DNA of 64,000 nucleotides, taken from assembly GCF_900182745.1 (NCBI RefSeq), contig NZ_FXTY01000005.1, positions 310,001 through 374,000 of the forward strand. The letters are read 5' to 3'. Source of the DNA: Shimia sagamensis. Its GTDB lineage: Bacteria > Pseudomonadota > Alphaproteobacteria > Rhodobacterales > Rhodobacteraceae. The translations under genes were made by a program, and so were the position numbers. The notes beneath the pieces are model-generated. The model was given only the letters and a program-made list of their open reading frames with translations. It had not been told where the DNA came from and did no database searches. Shown one piece after another: positions 18,411 through 28,354 of this stretch (position 1 is the stretch's first letter; each line of letters starts with the position of its first letter).

Positions 18411-19142
18411 TTACCGCGACGCCGCCGGCGTGAAGGTCGAGAAATCAACCAACGTGCCCAGCATCTGAAGATAAGCAATCATCGCATCCATTTCGGACAC
18501 ATCTGCATGACCGTCAAAGTTACGTACGTTCACGCTGTCTTCGCCATACCGCTCCAGAAGACCATCATAATCGCTGTCAGGATCGGCCTGTGCCAAGAAG
18601 TCAGACTGGGCATTCTCCAGCATGTCTTCGGTGTAAGGCACACCCACAATCGCGTTCGCTTTCAAGAGGTCGCCAATGTACTTACCGTCGAGCATCTTTT
18701 TCTCGAGGAAGCCATACTTTGGCATCACGGATTCAGGCACCACGCTCTGCGGGTCCCGCATGTGGTCTAAGTGCCAGTCATCCGAGTAACGCCCCCCCAC
18801 ACGGGCCAGGTCAGGACCGGTCCGTTTGGAGCCCCACTGGAATGGGTGATCGTACTTGGATTCCGCCGCCAGAGAGTAATGACCGTAGCGTTCCACCTCA
18901 TCACGCATTGGACGGATCATCTGGCTGTGACAGACATAGCAGCCTTCACGCAGATAGATGTCGCGCCCCGCGAGTTCGAGAGGCGTGTAGGGGCGCATGC
19001 CCTCTACATCCTCAATGGTGTTTTCGAGCCAGAACAGCGGCGCGATTTGAACAATGCCACCGATGGTTACGACCAAGAAGCTGCACACAAGCAGGAGGGT
19101 CGCGTTGGTCTCGAGGATTTTATGTTTATCGAGAATAGCCAT
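18411..19142 (-). CDS. ccoO: cbb3 cytochrome oxidase subunit II, monohaem CcoO
   Basis: 243 residues. A TM helix at about 15-37 is followed by a periplasmic cytochrome c domain with haem motif CYVCH (68-72) in the [14 protein letters not shown] context conserved in FixO. Met and acidic residues of the C-terminal part ([12 protein letters not shown]) are as expected. It lies 15 bp after ccoN and 12 bp before ccoQ. Confidence 0.97.
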   Translation of the reverse strand: MAILDKHKILETNATLLLVCSFLVVTIGGIVQIAPLFWLENTIEDVEGMRPYTPLELAGRDIYLREGCYVCHSQMIRPMRDEVERYGHYSLAAESKYDHPFQWGSKRTGPDLARVGGRYSDDWHLDHMRDPQSVVPESVMPKYGFLEKKMLDGKYIGDLLKANAIVGVPYTEDMLENAQSDFLAQADPDSDYDGLLERYGEDSVNVRNFDGHADVSEMDAMIAYLQMLGTLVDFSTFTPAASR

Positions 19143-19157
19143 AGCTGCCGGCCCTCC

Positions 19158-20759
19158 TTATTCAGCCGGGACTGCAACGGACAGGCTGGCCTCTTTGGCC
19201 GGTGCCTTACGTACAGTCATCCACAGGTTGTAGCACATGATAACGGCACCCGAGAGGAACATAACCCCACCCAGACCGCGCACGATGTTCATCGGTTTCT
19301 TCGCTGCCACAGTGTCGGCAAAGGAGTTCACCAGGAAGCCATTGGCATCCACTTCACGCCACATCAGGCCTTCCATGATACCGGTCACCCACATGGACGC
19401 CGCGTAGAGCACAATGCCGATGGTGGCGAGCCAGAAGTGCCAGCTGACAAGTTGCAGCGAGTACAGACGCTCACGTTTCCACAAAACCGGCACGAGATAG
19501 TACAGCGCACCAAATGTGATCATACCGTTCCAACCTAACGCACCGGAGTGTACGTGACCAATGGTCCAGTCAGTGTAGTGAGACAGCGAGTTCACAGCGC
19601 GGATAGACATCATTGGACCTTCGAAAGTCGACATGCCGTAGAAACCAACCGAAATCACCATCATCCGGATCACCGGGTCGGTGCGCAGTTTGTCCCATGC
19701 GCCAGAGAGCGTCATCAGACCATTGATCATACCACCCCAGGACGGCATCCAAAGCACGATGGAGAACACCATGCCGAGGGTCGAGGCCCAATCAGGCAAC
19801 GCGGTGTAGTGCAGATGGTGCGGACCAGCCCAGATATACAGGAAAATGATCGCCCAGAAGTGAATGATTGACAGCTTGTAGGAGAACACTGGACGTTCGG
19901 CTTGCTTCGGAATGAAGTAGTACATCATGCCCAGGAAGCCCGCGGTCAGGAAGAAGCCAACAGCGTTGTGGCCGTACCACCATTGCACCATCGCATCTTG
20001 CACACCGGACCATACGATTACCGATTTGGAGCCGAAGATGGACACCGGAACTGTCAAGTTGTTGACCAAGTGCAACATCGCAACGGTGACGATAAACGCG
20101 AGGAAGAACCAGTTGGCTACGTAAATGTGTGGCTCTTTACGCTTGATAACGGTTCCGAGGAACACCGCCAGGTAAGCCACCCAAACAACGGTCAGCCAAA
20201 TATCAACATACCATTCTGGCTCAGCGTATTCCTTGGACTGCGTTCCGCCCAAAAGGTAGCCTGTCGCTGCCAATACGATAAAAAGCTGATAGCCCCAGAA
20301 GACAAACCAACCAAGATTGCCGCCCCACAGCCGCGCTGCGCTGGTGCGCTGCACAACGTAGAACGATGTTGCGATCAGCGCGTTGCCGCCAAAAGCAAAA
20401 ATCACCGCCGAGGTGTGCAGTGGGCGCAATCGACCAAAGTTGGCATAGCCCTGTGCCCACTCAAAGTTGAGGACCGGGAAGGCCAGCTGAAACGCGATAA
20501 ACACGCCCGCTAGAAACCCAACAACCCCCCAGAAAGCGGTTGCGATCACGCCGTAGCGGATCACGTCATCCATGTATTCATCCTGCGCATGCACTTTCAC
20601 AGTGCCCATGCCGCGCAGAACCCAAATAAACAGCCCAAAAGACACACCCGATATAAGGAGGGCGTGTACCATGTAAGCTAAATCACGCGCATAGTTGGCC
20701 GCAATCAACGCAAAAAACGTGATGAGGCCTAGCGCGATCAGCTTGAAGTAATTTATCAT
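19158..20759 (-). CDS. ccoN: cbb3 cytochrome oxidase catalytic subunit CcoN
   Basis: 533 residues, about 12 TM helices. It reduces O2 to water with high affinity at a haem b3-CuB site and pumps protons. CuB and haem ligands are visible in [11 protein letters not shown], the [12 protein letters not shown] loop (tandem His) and [18 protein letters not shown] near the C-terminus. It is the first gene of ccoNOQP. An FNR box is centred about 100 bp upstream, so a class II start would leave a leader of about 59 nt. Confidence 0.97.
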   Translation of the reverse strand: MINYFKLIALGLITFFALIAANYARDLAYMVHALLISGVSFGLFIWVLRGMGTVKVHAQDEYMDDVIRYGVIATAFWGVVGFLAGVFIAFQLAFPVLNFEWAQGYANFGRLRPLHTSAVIFAFGGNALIATSFYVVQRTSAARLWGGNLGWFVFWGYQLFIVLAATGYLLGGTQSKEYAEPEWYVDIWLTVVWVAYLAVFLGTVIKRKEPHIYVANWFFLAFIVTVAMLHLVNNLTVPVSIFGSKSVIVWSGVQDAMVQWWYGHNAVGFFLTAGFLGMMYYFIPKQAERPVFSYKLSIIHFWAIIFLYIWAGPHHLHYTALPDWASTLGMVFSIVLWMPSWGGMINGLMTLSGAWDKLRTDPVIRMMVISVGFYGMSTFEGPMMSIRAVNSLSHYTDWTIGHVHSGALGWNGMITFGALYYLVPVLWKRERLYSLQLVSWHFWLATIGIVLYAASMWVTGIMEGLMWREVDANGFLVNSFADTVAAKKPMNIVRGLGGVMFLSGAVIMCYNLWMTVRKAPAKEASLSVAVPAE

Positions 20760-20852
20760 TTCGCGTCCCTTCGTCTTGCCCTGCCCGATTCTTCTTCGGG
20801 CTTAAGGCGGATTTGACCAATCGTCTTTTGCAGGTGCAGCGAAAAATCCGCT

Positions 20853-20866
20853 TTGATCTGGGTCAA
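20853..20866. promoter_or_regulatory. FNR/FnrL box between ccoN and uspA
   Basis: Reads TTGATCTGGGTCAA. Its centre is about 100 bp from the ccoN ATG and 121 bp from the uspA ATG, so it could serve both divergent genes. A TATCTA sequence at 20892-20897 is a possible -10 on the uspA side. Confidence 0.85.
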
Positions 20867-20980
20867 GGAAACTGACGGGGATCTCTGTCTGTATCTACTT
20901 CAAGAGAAACGGCTTTATCTGCACCTATAAAAGAAAAGTCGTATTGAATTTACACCTTTCCATAACACGGGTGAGTGACA

Positions 20981-21820
20981 ATGAACTACAAATCTTTGCT
21001 GTGCGTTCTGACGGACTCCGACTTCACAGCCGCCCCTTTGGCGCAGGCGATTGCCCTCGCGGAAGCACAAGATGCGCATCTAGACGTGCTCGCACTTGGC
21101 GTGGACCGATCGCAAACTGGCTACTTCTATGCAGGTGCCGACGCTCTTTTGATGCAGGAAATGCTCAAACGCGCCCATGAGGAAGCCGACACCATCAAGG
21201 CAGTAGCCGAAGCGGCCCTGTCTAATACAGACATCCGTTGGGCCTGCGACACCGGCGTCACCCAGATCGCCGACCTGGGGCGACATGTGGCCGCACGGTC
21301 CCGTTTTGCCGACCTTGTGATCCTACCAAAGCCTTATGGCAAGAATCAGGGCACCGAGCTGGAGCCCACTTTGGAAGCCGCTTTGTTTGAAGGTCAGGCC
21401 CCCGTACTGATGGTACCTGAAACCGCAAAACCTCTCGCCGCGCCAAAAACCATTTCCATCGGTTGGAACGAAAGTGCCGAAGCACTGGTTGCCACTCGCG
21501 CCGCTCTACCCTTCTTGAAAGCCGCTGACTTGGTTCACGTGGTGGTGATTGATCCGCCGACCCACGGCCCGAACCGGTCTGATCCCGGTGGTCTGCTGTC
21601 GCAATTCCTTTCGCGCCATGGCGTCCGTGTGGAAGTCGACGTGCTGTCCAAAACACAGCCACGCGTCTCCGACGTGCTGCTGCGCCACGCCACCGATACC
21701 AAGACCGATATGATTGTGATGGGCGCTTACGGTCATTCTCGCTTTCGCGAGGCCATTCTGGGTGGCGCGACACGCAACATGTTAGAGCAGGCCACAATTC
21801 CAGTGTTCCTGGCACACTAA
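20981..21820 (+). CDS. Universal stress protein, tandem UspA domains
   Basis: 279 residues from the ATG at 20981; a GTG two codons upstream is less likely. There are two Usp domains. The first starts MNYKSLLCVLTDS. The second ends with the ATP-binding pattern MGAYGHSRFREAILGGATRN (G-x2-G-x9-G). Such proteins are often induced at low oxygen beside cbb3 operons. It is divergent from ccoN with a shared FNR box, so FnrL control is likely. The biochemical role is unknown. Confidence 0.92.
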   Translation: MNYKSLLCVLTDSDFTAAPLAQAIALAEAQDAHLDVLALGVDRSQTGYFYAGADALLMQEMLKRAHEEADTIKAVAEAALSNTDIRWACDTGVTQIADLGRHVAARSRFADLVILPKPYGKNQGTELEPTLEAALFEGQAPVLMVPETAKPLAAPKTISIGWNESAEALVATRAALPFLKAADLVHVVVIDPPTHGPNRSDPGGLLSQFLSRHGVRVEVDVLSKTQPRVSDVLLRHATDTKTDMIVMGAYGHSRFREAILGGATRNMLEQATIPVFLAH

Positions 21821-21870
21821 GCCAGACCAATTTTGCCACGTGATGTGTCGTGGGACACGCATTGGCGAGG

Positions 21871-21905
21871 CAAAAACAAAAGGCGGGGACATCCCCCGCC
21901 TTTTT
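21871..21905. terminator. Bidirectional intrinsic terminator
   Basis: GC-only 7-base stem (GGCGGGG / CCCCGCC) with a 5-base loop. T-runs lie on both sides (CAAAAACAAAA before, TTTTTCTTTT after), separating the convergent uspA and fnrL genes. Confidence 0.92.
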
Positions 21906-21929
21906 CTTTTCCAAAGACTGTGGAAGGCG

Positions 21930-22670
21930 CTAGGCCATCATCCCACCGTCCGCATCGTCGCCAGCTTCGTCCATCAGCCGCTCAAAGCTTGGAACCGTTA
22001 CATGGCGCTTGCCTTCCAGCTCAATCACACCGTCCCGCTTCAACGCAGACATCTGACGGCTCACGGTTTCCAACGTCAGCCCAAGATAGTCCGCCATCGC
22101 TTCACGGGTCAGCGGCAAATCAAACACGATTCTGCCGACCATACCCTCCAACTTCAGCGACGCATCTCGCCGCCCAATAATGGACAACAAGCTGGCAATT
22201 TTCTCGCGCGCGGTCTTACGCCCCAGCACAAGCATCCATTCCCGTGCGGCATCCAGCTCGTCGAGTGTCATTTCCAGCAAACGCTGCGCCACATGCGGTG
22301 TTTCCACCATCATGGTCTCAAATGGCTTGCGACGAAAACAGCACATCACCACGTCTGTGGTCGCCACAACATCATAGGTTGCAAACTCACGCCCCGGCCG
22401 GCCCACAAAATCGCTTGGCAACAGAAGGCCAACCATTTGCGTGCGACCGTCTTCCATCGTCTGTGTCAGCGAGGCGATGCCAGACACAACAGAGCCGACA
22501 AACTCCATGCGGTCGCCGGACCAGATCAGCGTCTGTCCGGCCTCAAAGCTGCGGTAGTATTTGATTCCATCTAAGGTCTCGAGCTCATCCGCATCACAGC
22601 GCGCGCACACGGCGCGATGTTTGATCGGGCAGCTTTCGCAGCCATTTGTTAGGTCTAATGTCTCGTTCAT
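21930..22670 (-). CDS. fnrL: FNR-type oxygen-responsive regulator FnrL
   Basis: 246 residues from the ATG at 22670; a longer reading from a TTG at 22703 lies within the FNR box and is rejected. N-terminal cysteines at 11, 14, 22 and 25 plus Cys110/111 can supply four ligands for an oxygen-labile [4Fe-4S] cluster. A cAMP-receptor-like sensor domain and long dimer helix follow. The HTH recognition helix reads LTLETVSRQMSAL, with the ExxSR motif that reads TTGAT half-sites. FnrL activates cco and hem genes at low oxygen. Its own box (22690-22703) lies only 26 bp from its ATG, suggesting autorepression. Confidence 0.95.
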   Translation of the reverse strand: MNETLDLTNGCESCPIKHRAVCARCDADELETLDGIKYYRSFEAGQTLIWSGDRMEFVGSVVSGIASLTQTMEDGRTQMVGLLLPSDFVGRPGREFATYDVVATTDVVMCCFRRKPFETMMVETPHVAQRLLEMTLDELDAAREWMLVLGRKTAREKIASLLSIIGRRDASLKLEGMVGRIVFDLPLTREAMADYLGLTLETVSRQMSALKRDGVIELEGKRHVTVPSFERLMDEAGDDADGGMMA

Positions 22671-22689
22671 AACCTGTTCATACCTAGAC

Positions 22690-22703
22690 TTGATCTGGGT
22701 CAA
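22690..22703. promoter_or_regulatory. FNR/FnrL box between fnrL and hemN
   Basis: Reads TTGATCTGGGTCAA, identical over all 14 bases to the ccoN/uspA box. Its centre is 42.5 bp from the ATG at 22739 of hemN and 26.5 bp from the fnrL ATG. A TATGAG at 22726-22731 sits where a hemN -10 would be expected. Confidence 0.85.
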
Positions 22704-22738
22704 GGGTTCGCATTTCCCATTTCTCTATGAGTACGCTC

Positions 22739-24094
22739 ATGGAACAGGAAAAACAATTGGCCAAACTCGGACTGTTTGACGCGAAAGTTCCGCGTTACAC
22801 AAGCTATCCGACGGCCCCGCATTTCAACAACGACGTGACGCCAGACACTTACAAGGCGTGGATTGAAGCGATTCCAACCGGTTCGCAAGTCTCACTTTAC
22901 GTGCATGTGCCGTTTTGTCGCCGCCTCTGTTGGTTCTGCGCCTGCCGCACCCAAGGCACATCCACACTCTCCCCGGTTGCCACGTATGTGGAGACGTTGA
23001 AGGATGAACTCAGAATACTGAAGGCATCCTTGCCTCAAGGGGTCACCCTGTCACGCTTGCACTGGGGCGGCGGCACGCCAACCCTGCTCGACCCCGGTAT
23101 GATGGAAGACCTCGCCGGCGCCATTTTTGACGTGGCCCCTATGTCGGCTGACGGCGAATTCTCCGTTGAGATCGACCCCAATGAAATTGATGACGCCCGC
23201 TTGGCTGTACTTGCCAAGGCTGGCATGAACCGCGCCTCCATTGGCGTGCAGGATTTTGACGACGAAATCCAAAAAACCATCGGTCGCATTCAAGGCTACG
23301 ACATCACCCGCGATGCGGTAGAGATGATCCGCGCGCATGGTGTAAAAAGCGTCAACGCGGACATTCTCTTTGGTTTGCCACATCAAACCCAAGCCCGCAT
23401 CACCGAAAGCGTACAGAAACTTCTGTCCCTCTCGCCCGATCGCGTGGCGCTTTATGGCTACGCCCACGTGCCGTGGATGGCAAAACGCCAACAGATGATT
23501 CCATCAGACGCTTTGCCAACACCACAGGAGCGCCTCGCGCTCTATGAAACCGCGCGCAAACTCTTCCTCTGGGACGATTACGATGAAATTGGCATCGACC
23601 ACTTCGCGACCAAAACAGACGGTCTGTCCGTGGCCCAACGCAACGGCACGCTGCGCCGCAACTTCCAGGGCTACACCGATGACACTGCCGATGTGCTTCT
23701 AGCTGTTGGCGCATCTTCAATTGCGCGCTTCCCACAAGGTTTCGCACAAAATGCCCCAGCCACATCTGCGCACACTGGCGCCATTCGTGAAGGCCGTTTC
23801 TCCACATCTCGTGGCCATACGTTCACCGACGACGATCGCCTGCGTGGCCGCCTGATTGAGGCTTTGATGTGCGACTTCCGCATTGACGCTGATGAGATCG
23901 TTGATCGGTTTGACATCTCTCGCGCCGAGCTGAACGACATGTTCTCCAAAGTCATGGCACAGTTCCCAGACGTGCTTGCACTGGAAAGCGGGGCTTTGAT
24001 TATTCCCGAACTAGCGCGCCCGCTGACCCGCATCGTTGCACGTGCATTTGACGCTTACGACATGAGCAAAGCTCAGCACAGCGCTGCGATCTGA
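22739..24094 (+). CDS. hemN: Oxygen-independent coproporphyrinogen III oxidase
   Basis: 451 residues from the ATG at 22739; an ATG at 22727 adds four. It is a radical-SAM enzyme making protoporphyrinogen IX without O2. The N-terminus has VPRYTSYPTAPHF. The cluster motif is Cys60-x3-Cys64-x2-Cys67, with the HemN-specific Cys69. GGGTPTLLD and the C-terminal HemN domain follow. Neither ATG has a Shine-Dalgarno. The FNR box and a TATGAG -10 would place transcription start at about 22738, one base before the second ATG, so a leaderless message is plausible. It complements hemF. Confidence 0.95.
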   Translation: MEQEKQLAKLGLFDAKVPRYTSYPTAPHFNNDVTPDTYKAWIEAIPTGSQVSLYVHVPFCRRLCWFCACRTQGTSTLSPVATYVETLKDELRILKASLPQGVTLSRLHWGGGTPTLLDPGMMEDLAGAIFDVAPMSADGEFSVEIDPNEIDDARLAVLAKAGMNRASIGVQDFDDEIQKTIGRIQGYDITRDAVEMIRAHGVKSVNADILFGLPHQTQARITESVQKLLSLSPDRVALYGYAHVPWMAKRQQMIPSDALPTPQERLALYETARKLFLWDDYDEIGIDHFATKTDGLSVAQRNGTLRRNFQGYTDDTADVLLAVGASSIARFPQGFAQNAPATSAHTGAIREGRFSTSRGHTFTDDDRLRGRLIEALMCDFRIDADEIVDRFDISRAELNDMFSKVMAQFPDVLALESGALIIPELARPLTRIVARAFDAYDMSKAQHSAAI

Positions 24095-24138
24095 CATCAG
24101 CGAAACATAAAGGAAATGGACCAGTCCATTGGGCTGGC

Positions 24139-24582
24139 CTATTTTGCTGGCACCCATTGATACAGTGTGTCGAACTCTTCCTGCGCCACCACTTCAAAGC
24201 CATGCAGGCGATAAAACTTGTTTGCAGGACTGTCTTTGAGCGCCATCAAACGCACGGGCAGATCTCTTTCCGCCGCATCGCGCAGAACCCATTGTAGAAT
24301 CATACTACCAAGCCCGCGCCCTTGCTGCTCTGGCGCAATATAGAAGTGATCAAGGTAGAGATGGTCCCCCCGGTCCCGCAGCTCAAAAAAACCCAGAAGC
24401 TGCTTACCTGAGAAAACAAGCGTGGTGTCAGCCGGCACAAACGTGTCCAAAAACCGCCGCCGCGCGCGTTCCTGATTGAAGCGACCTACGGCCTCCAGAC
24501 TCGGTTGCATGGCTTTCACCCGAAGCGTAGCCAACCGCTTTGCATCGGTTTCCTTGGCAACATCAAAACGAAGACTGGTCAC
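24139..24582 (-). CDS. GNAT acetyltransferase coupled to yejF
   Basis: 147 residues with a complete GNAT fold. The N-terminal block is LRFDVAKETDAKRLATLRV, the acetyl-CoA loop is YIAPEQQGRGLGSMIL (Q-x2-G-x-G), and the C-terminal segment is NKFYRLHGFEVV. Its ATG overlaps the yejF stop by four bases, so it is the last gene of the peptide-transport operon. The substrate is not evident. Acetylation of an imported peptide or antibiotic, as GNATs do for processed microcin C, is a speculation based on context. Confidence 0.88.
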   Translation of the reverse strand: MTSLRFDVAKETDAKRLATLRVKAMQPSLEAVGRFNQERARRRFLDTFVPADTTLVFSGKQLLGFFELRDRGDHLYLDHFYIAPEQQGRGLGSMILQWVLRDAAERDLPVRLMALKDSPANKFYRLHGFEVVAQEEFDTLYQWVPAK

Positions 24583-26159
24583 CCTGGTGCCGCCGCCAAC
24601 AATTCACGCGTGTAGTCTGTCTGCGGATTGTCAAACAGCGCTTCAGACGCGCCATGTTCCACCACATCCCCGGCTTTCATCACCATGATTTTGTGGCTCA
24701 TCGCCCGTACCACATGCAGGTCATGGCTGATAAACAGATAGGCCAGCCCGTATTTCTTTTGCAAATTGCGCAGAAGCTCCACGATCTGTACCTGCACCGT
24801 CATATCCAGTGCCGATGTTGGCTCATCCAGCACCACCAACTTGGGTCGCAAGATCATCGCCCGCGCAATCGCGATCCGCTGACGCTGCCCGCCGGAAAAT
24901 TCGTGAGGATACCGGTCCATAAACGCCGGGTCTAATCCGACCTCCACCATGACCTCACCAACCAACGTGCGCGTATCGCGCCCGTCCGGGTTGCCGTGCA
25001 CACCAAGCCCTTCGGAGATGATCTGCTCACAGGTCATCCGTGGGCTCAGGCTGCCAAACGGGTCCTGAAACACAATTTGCATGTCTTTGCGCAGCGCCCG
25101 CAGCTGTTTGGTACTCCACTTACGCACATCATGCCCATCGAAGGTGATTTTCCCTTCGCTGCCAATCAACCGCATGATCGCCAGTGCCAGCGTGGTTTTG
25201 CCAGACCCACTTTCGCCCACGATCCCCAGCGTTTCTCCGGCCCGCACGGACAGATTGGAATCGTTCACCGCCTTCACATGGCCAACCGTGCGTTTGAGAA
25301 AGCCTTGCTGGATCGGGAACCATACACGCAAGTTCTCAGCGGATACCATTTCCTCGGCGCCACTCTCAACAGGGTCTGGAATACCCGTCGCTCGCGCACT
25401 CAACAAAAGCTGCGTGTAAGGATGCTGTGGGTTGTCAAATATCTCGCTCACAGGCCCCGCTTCGACAATCTCACCGTCTTTCATGACGCAGACTTTGTCG
25501 GCAATCCGCCGCACCACGCCTAGGTCATGGGTGATGAACAGGAGCCCCATACCTTCACTGGCTTTCAGCTCTGCGAGCAGTTCCAATATCTGCGCTTGAA
25601 TGGTCACATCCAGCGCCGTGGTAGGCTCATCTGCAATCAGGATGTCTGGCTTATTGGCCAGCGCCATGGCAATCATCACCCGCTGGCGTTCCCCGCCGGA
25701 CAACTGGTGCGGATAAGAGCTCAGCCTTTTCTCAGCATTACGCAAGCCCACTTTCTCGAGCAATTCCAAAACCCGCGCTCGAGCTTTGTCGCCCGTCACC
25801 CCTTGGTGCAGCGCCAAACTCTCTGCCAGTTGTTTGTCGATGGTATGAAGAGGGTTTAATGAGGTCATCGGCTCCTGAAAGATAAAGCTGATGTCATTGC
25901 CGCGCACTTTACGCAGCAATTCACCGGACGCGCCAACCATCTCCTGACCGTCATAGGTCACCGAACCGGCAACTTCCGCGCTCTCTGGCAACAAAGAAAC
26001 TGTCGACAACGCGGTCACAGACTTGCCGGACCCGGACTCCCCGACCAGCGCCACGGTCTCCCCACGATCCACCGTGAAGGACACGCCTTTCACAGCATCA
26101 ATCAATTGCCCGTCCTGCCGGAATCTCACCCGCAGGCCTTTGACCTCCAAAACGCTCAT
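24579..26159 (-). CDS. yejF: Peptide ABC transporter ATPase, two fused domains (YejF)
   Basis: 526 residues with two ATP-binding cassettes in one chain. Walker [10 protein letters not shown] is near residue 39 and GESGSGKTT is in the second half. Signatures [12 protein letters not shown] and [12 protein letters not shown], and Walker [12 protein letters not shown] and [11 protein letters not shown], are all present, so both halves look active. It powers YejBE-mediated uptake of oligopeptides and, in enterics, microcin C. Four-base overlaps join it to yejE and the GNAT gene. Confidence 0.95.
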   Translation of the reverse strand: MSVLEVKGLRVRFRQDGQLIDAVKGVSFTVDRGETVALVGESGSGKSVTALSTVSLLPESAEVAGSVTYDGQEMVGASGELLRKVRGNDISFIFQEPMTSLNPLHTIDKQLAESLALHQGVTGDKARARVLELLEKVGLRNAEKRLSSYPHQLSGGERQRVMIAMALANKPDILIADEPTTALDVTIQAQILELLAELKASEGMGLLFITHDLGVVRRIADKVCVMKDGEIVEAGPVSEIFDNPQHPYTQLLLSARATGIPDPVESGAEEMVSAENLRVWFPIQQGFLKRTVGHVKAVNDSNLSVRAGETLGIVGESGSGKTTLALAIMRLIGSEGKITFDGHDVRKWSTKQLRALRKDMQIVFQDPFGSLSPRMTCEQIISEGLGVHGNPDGRDTRTLVGEVMVEVGLDPAFMDRYPHEFSGGQRQRIAIARAMILRPKLVVLDEPTSALDMTVQVQIVELLRNLQKKYGLAYLFISHDLHVVRAMSHKIMVMKAGDVVEHGASEALFDNPQTDYTRELLAAAPG

Positions 26160-27262
26160 GAAAAAGTCTTCCTTGGGTCAAATGCATCGCGCACGCCTTC
26201 AAAGATGAAGACCAGTAGCGAGAGCATGATGGCAAAGGTGAAAAACGCGGTGAACGCCAACCAGGGTGCTTGCAGGTTTTGCTTCGCCTGAAGCGTCAAC
26301 TCACCCAAGCTGGGCGACGATGACGGCAGGCCAAAGCCGAGGAAATCGAGCCCGGCAAGCGTGCTGATTGTGCCGGTCACGATGAATGGCAACATGGTCA
26401 CCGTCGCGACCATCGCGTTGGGCAGCATATGACGGAACATGATCACGCGATTGCTTACCCCCAGCGCCTTAGCCGCACGTACATACTCAAGGTTGCGTGC
26501 CCGCAGGAACTCGGCCCTGACAACACCCACCAGCGCTGTCCAACTGAACAACACCGTGAGAAACACAAGAAGCCAAAAACTGCGCCCCAAAATCGCGAAC
26601 ATGATGATGATGATGTAGAGGCTTGGTGTCGCGCCCCAAATCTCGATCACCCGCTGAAAGATCAGATCCACCCAACCGCCAAAATAGCCTTGAACGGCGC
26701 CCGCGACGATACCGATGACGCTCGCTGCTGTGGTTACCAACAGGGTGAAAATGATCGAAAGTCGGAAGCCGTAAATCACCCGCGCGACCACATCCCGTTT
26801 GCGGTCATCCGTGCCCAGCCAGTTCTGACTGTCCGGCGGCAATGGCGCCGCACCGGGTCGATCCACGGGCGTGTCGTAGCTGTATGGAATCGGCGGCCAA
26901 AGCGTCCATCCTTTGTCAAAATCGGCATGTTCAAACGTGCCAGCCGCAACCTGTTCCAACATGTCTTCCGGCACATCAAAACAATCTTCAACACCACCGG
27001 TTGTGATCAGACATTCAACAACCGGATCGTTATAAACGGCCTCGGTTTTGAAATCCCCGCCAAAGGTGGTCTCGGGATAAAAGTTAAAGATCGGCGTGTA
27101 AAATTCCCCACGATAGTTGATCAGGATTGGTCGGTCATTTGCGATAAACTCCGCAAACAGCGACAGCACAAACACCACCGAGAAAATGTTCAGCGACCAA
27201 AGGGCGCGGCGGTTGCGCTTAAAATTGCTCCAGCGTCGTTGGTTCAGAGGGGACAATGCCAT
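26156..27262 (-). CDS. yejE: Peptide ABC transporter permease YejE
   Basis: 368 residues, inner-membrane permease of the OppC type. An N-terminal TM is followed by a long periplasmic loop (about 45-150) containing the YejE-typical PIPYSYDTP and SQNWLGTDDRKRDVVARVIYG. The permease core then carries the cytoplasmic EAA-like loop (VRAAKALGVSNRVIMFRHMLPN). The start overlaps the yejB stop by one base. Confidence 0.94.
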   Translation of the reverse strand: MALSPLNQRRWSNFKRNRRALWSLNIFSVVFVLSLFAEFIANDRPILINYRGEFYTPIFNFYPETTFGGDFKTEAVYNDPVVECLITTGGVEDCFDVPEDMLEQVAAGTFEHADFDKGWTLWPPIPYSYDTPVDRPGAAPLPPDSQNWLGTDDRKRDVVARVIYGFRLSIIFTLLVTTAASVIGIVAGAVQGYFGGWVDLIFQRVIEIWGATPSLYIIIIMFAILGRSFWLLVFLTVLFSWTALVGVVRAEFLRARNLEYVRAAKALGVSNRVIMFRHMLPNAMVATVTMLPFIVTGTISTLAGLDFLGFGLPSSSPSLGELTLQAKQNLQAPWLAFTAFFTFAIMLSLLVFIFEGVRDAFDPRKTFS

Positions 27263-28350
27263 CAGCCTTCCCTCTTCTCAAAATCAATCCGCGGATCGAC
27301 AAACACATACATCATGTCCGACAGGATCCCGACCACAAGTCCAATAAGGCCAAAGACAAATAACGTGCCAAAAATCACCGGATAATCCCGCGCCACAGCG
27401 GCCTCAAAACCCAATCTTCCCAGCCCATCGAGCGAGAAGATCGTCTCGATCAACACCGAGCCGCCAAAAAACACGCCAATAAACACCGCCGGAAAGCCGG
27501 CGATCACAATCAACATCGCGTTGCGGAACACATGGCCATACAGCACGCGCTTTTCAGTCAGGCCTTTGGCGCGCGCCGTCATCACATAGTGCTTCTTGAT
27601 CTCATCCAGAAAGCTGTTCTTGGTGAGCAGTGTCAGCGTCGCAAAGGCCGCAATGGTTGAGGCCAGAACCGGCAAGGTGATATGCCAGAAATAATCCAGC
27701 ACTTTGCCAATCATCGTCAGATCTTCGAAGTTATCAGACGTCAGTCCGCGCAGAGGGAAAATCTTCCAATAGGACCCACCGGCAAACAGCACCAACAACA
27801 TGATCGCAAACAAGAAACCCGGAATGGCATAGCCAATGATGATCGCACCGGATGTCCAGGTATCAAACGGCGTACCGTCTTTCACCGCCTTGCGGATACC
27901 TAACGGAATGGATACCGCATAGGCAATTAACGTCGCCCAAAGTCCCAGCGTGATCGACACCGGCATTTTCTCAAGCACCAGATCGATCACGCTGATTTTG
28001 CGGAAATAGCTCTCCCCAAAATCCAGCCGCATATAGTTGCCCATCATCGTCAGAAAGCGCTCCAACGGCGGCTTATCAAAGCCAAATTCCTTTTCCAGCT
28101 CCTCAATGAACTCCTTGGGCAGTCCCCTCGCGCCCAAGTATTCACTATCAGAGCCAAAGGTCTCCTCCGTGATGACGTCTTCGCCACCACCGGCAAAGCC
28201 CGCGAATACGTCGCCCTCGCCCTGCATCTTGGCAAGAACCTGCTCCACAGGCCCACCGGGCACAAATTGCACCAGTGTAAAGTTGATGATCATGACCCCA
28301 AGCAATGTCGGGATCACAAGCAACAGTCGTCGGAGGATATAGGCGCCCAC
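27262..28350 (-). CDS. yejB: Peptide ABC transporter permease YejB
   Basis: 362 residues, OppB-type permease. It begins with a TM ([18 protein letters not shown]) and has the family [14 protein letters not shown] motif. It continues through six TM helices with the EAA loop [22 protein letters not shown]. The extra periplasmic insert (about 45-85) is typical of YejB. It is 4 bp downstream of yejA and pairs with YejE. Confidence 0.94.
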   Translation of the reverse strand: MGAYILRRLLLVIPTLLGVMIINFTLVQFVPGGPVEQVLAKMQGEGDVFAGFAGGGEDVITEETFGSDSEYLGARGLPKEFIEELEKEFGFDKPPLERFLTMMGNYMRLDFGESYFRKISVIDLVLEKMPVSITLGLWATLIAYAVSIPLGIRKAVKDGTPFDTWTSGAIIIGYAIPGFLFAIMLLVLFAGGSYWKIFPLRGLTSDNFEDLTMIGKVLDYFWHITLPVLASTIAAFATLTLLTKNSFLDEIKKHYVMTARAKGLTEKRVLYGHVFRNAMLIVIAGFPAVFIGVFFGGSVLIETIFSLDGLGRLGFEAAVARDYPVIFGTLFVFGLIGLVVGILSDMMYVFVDPRIDFEKREG

Positions 28351-28354
28351 AGGA

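Noticed and set aside
22671-22703. TTG start for FnrL at 22703
   Set aside because: The extra codons are the FNR box itself; an ATG at 22670 gives the usual length.
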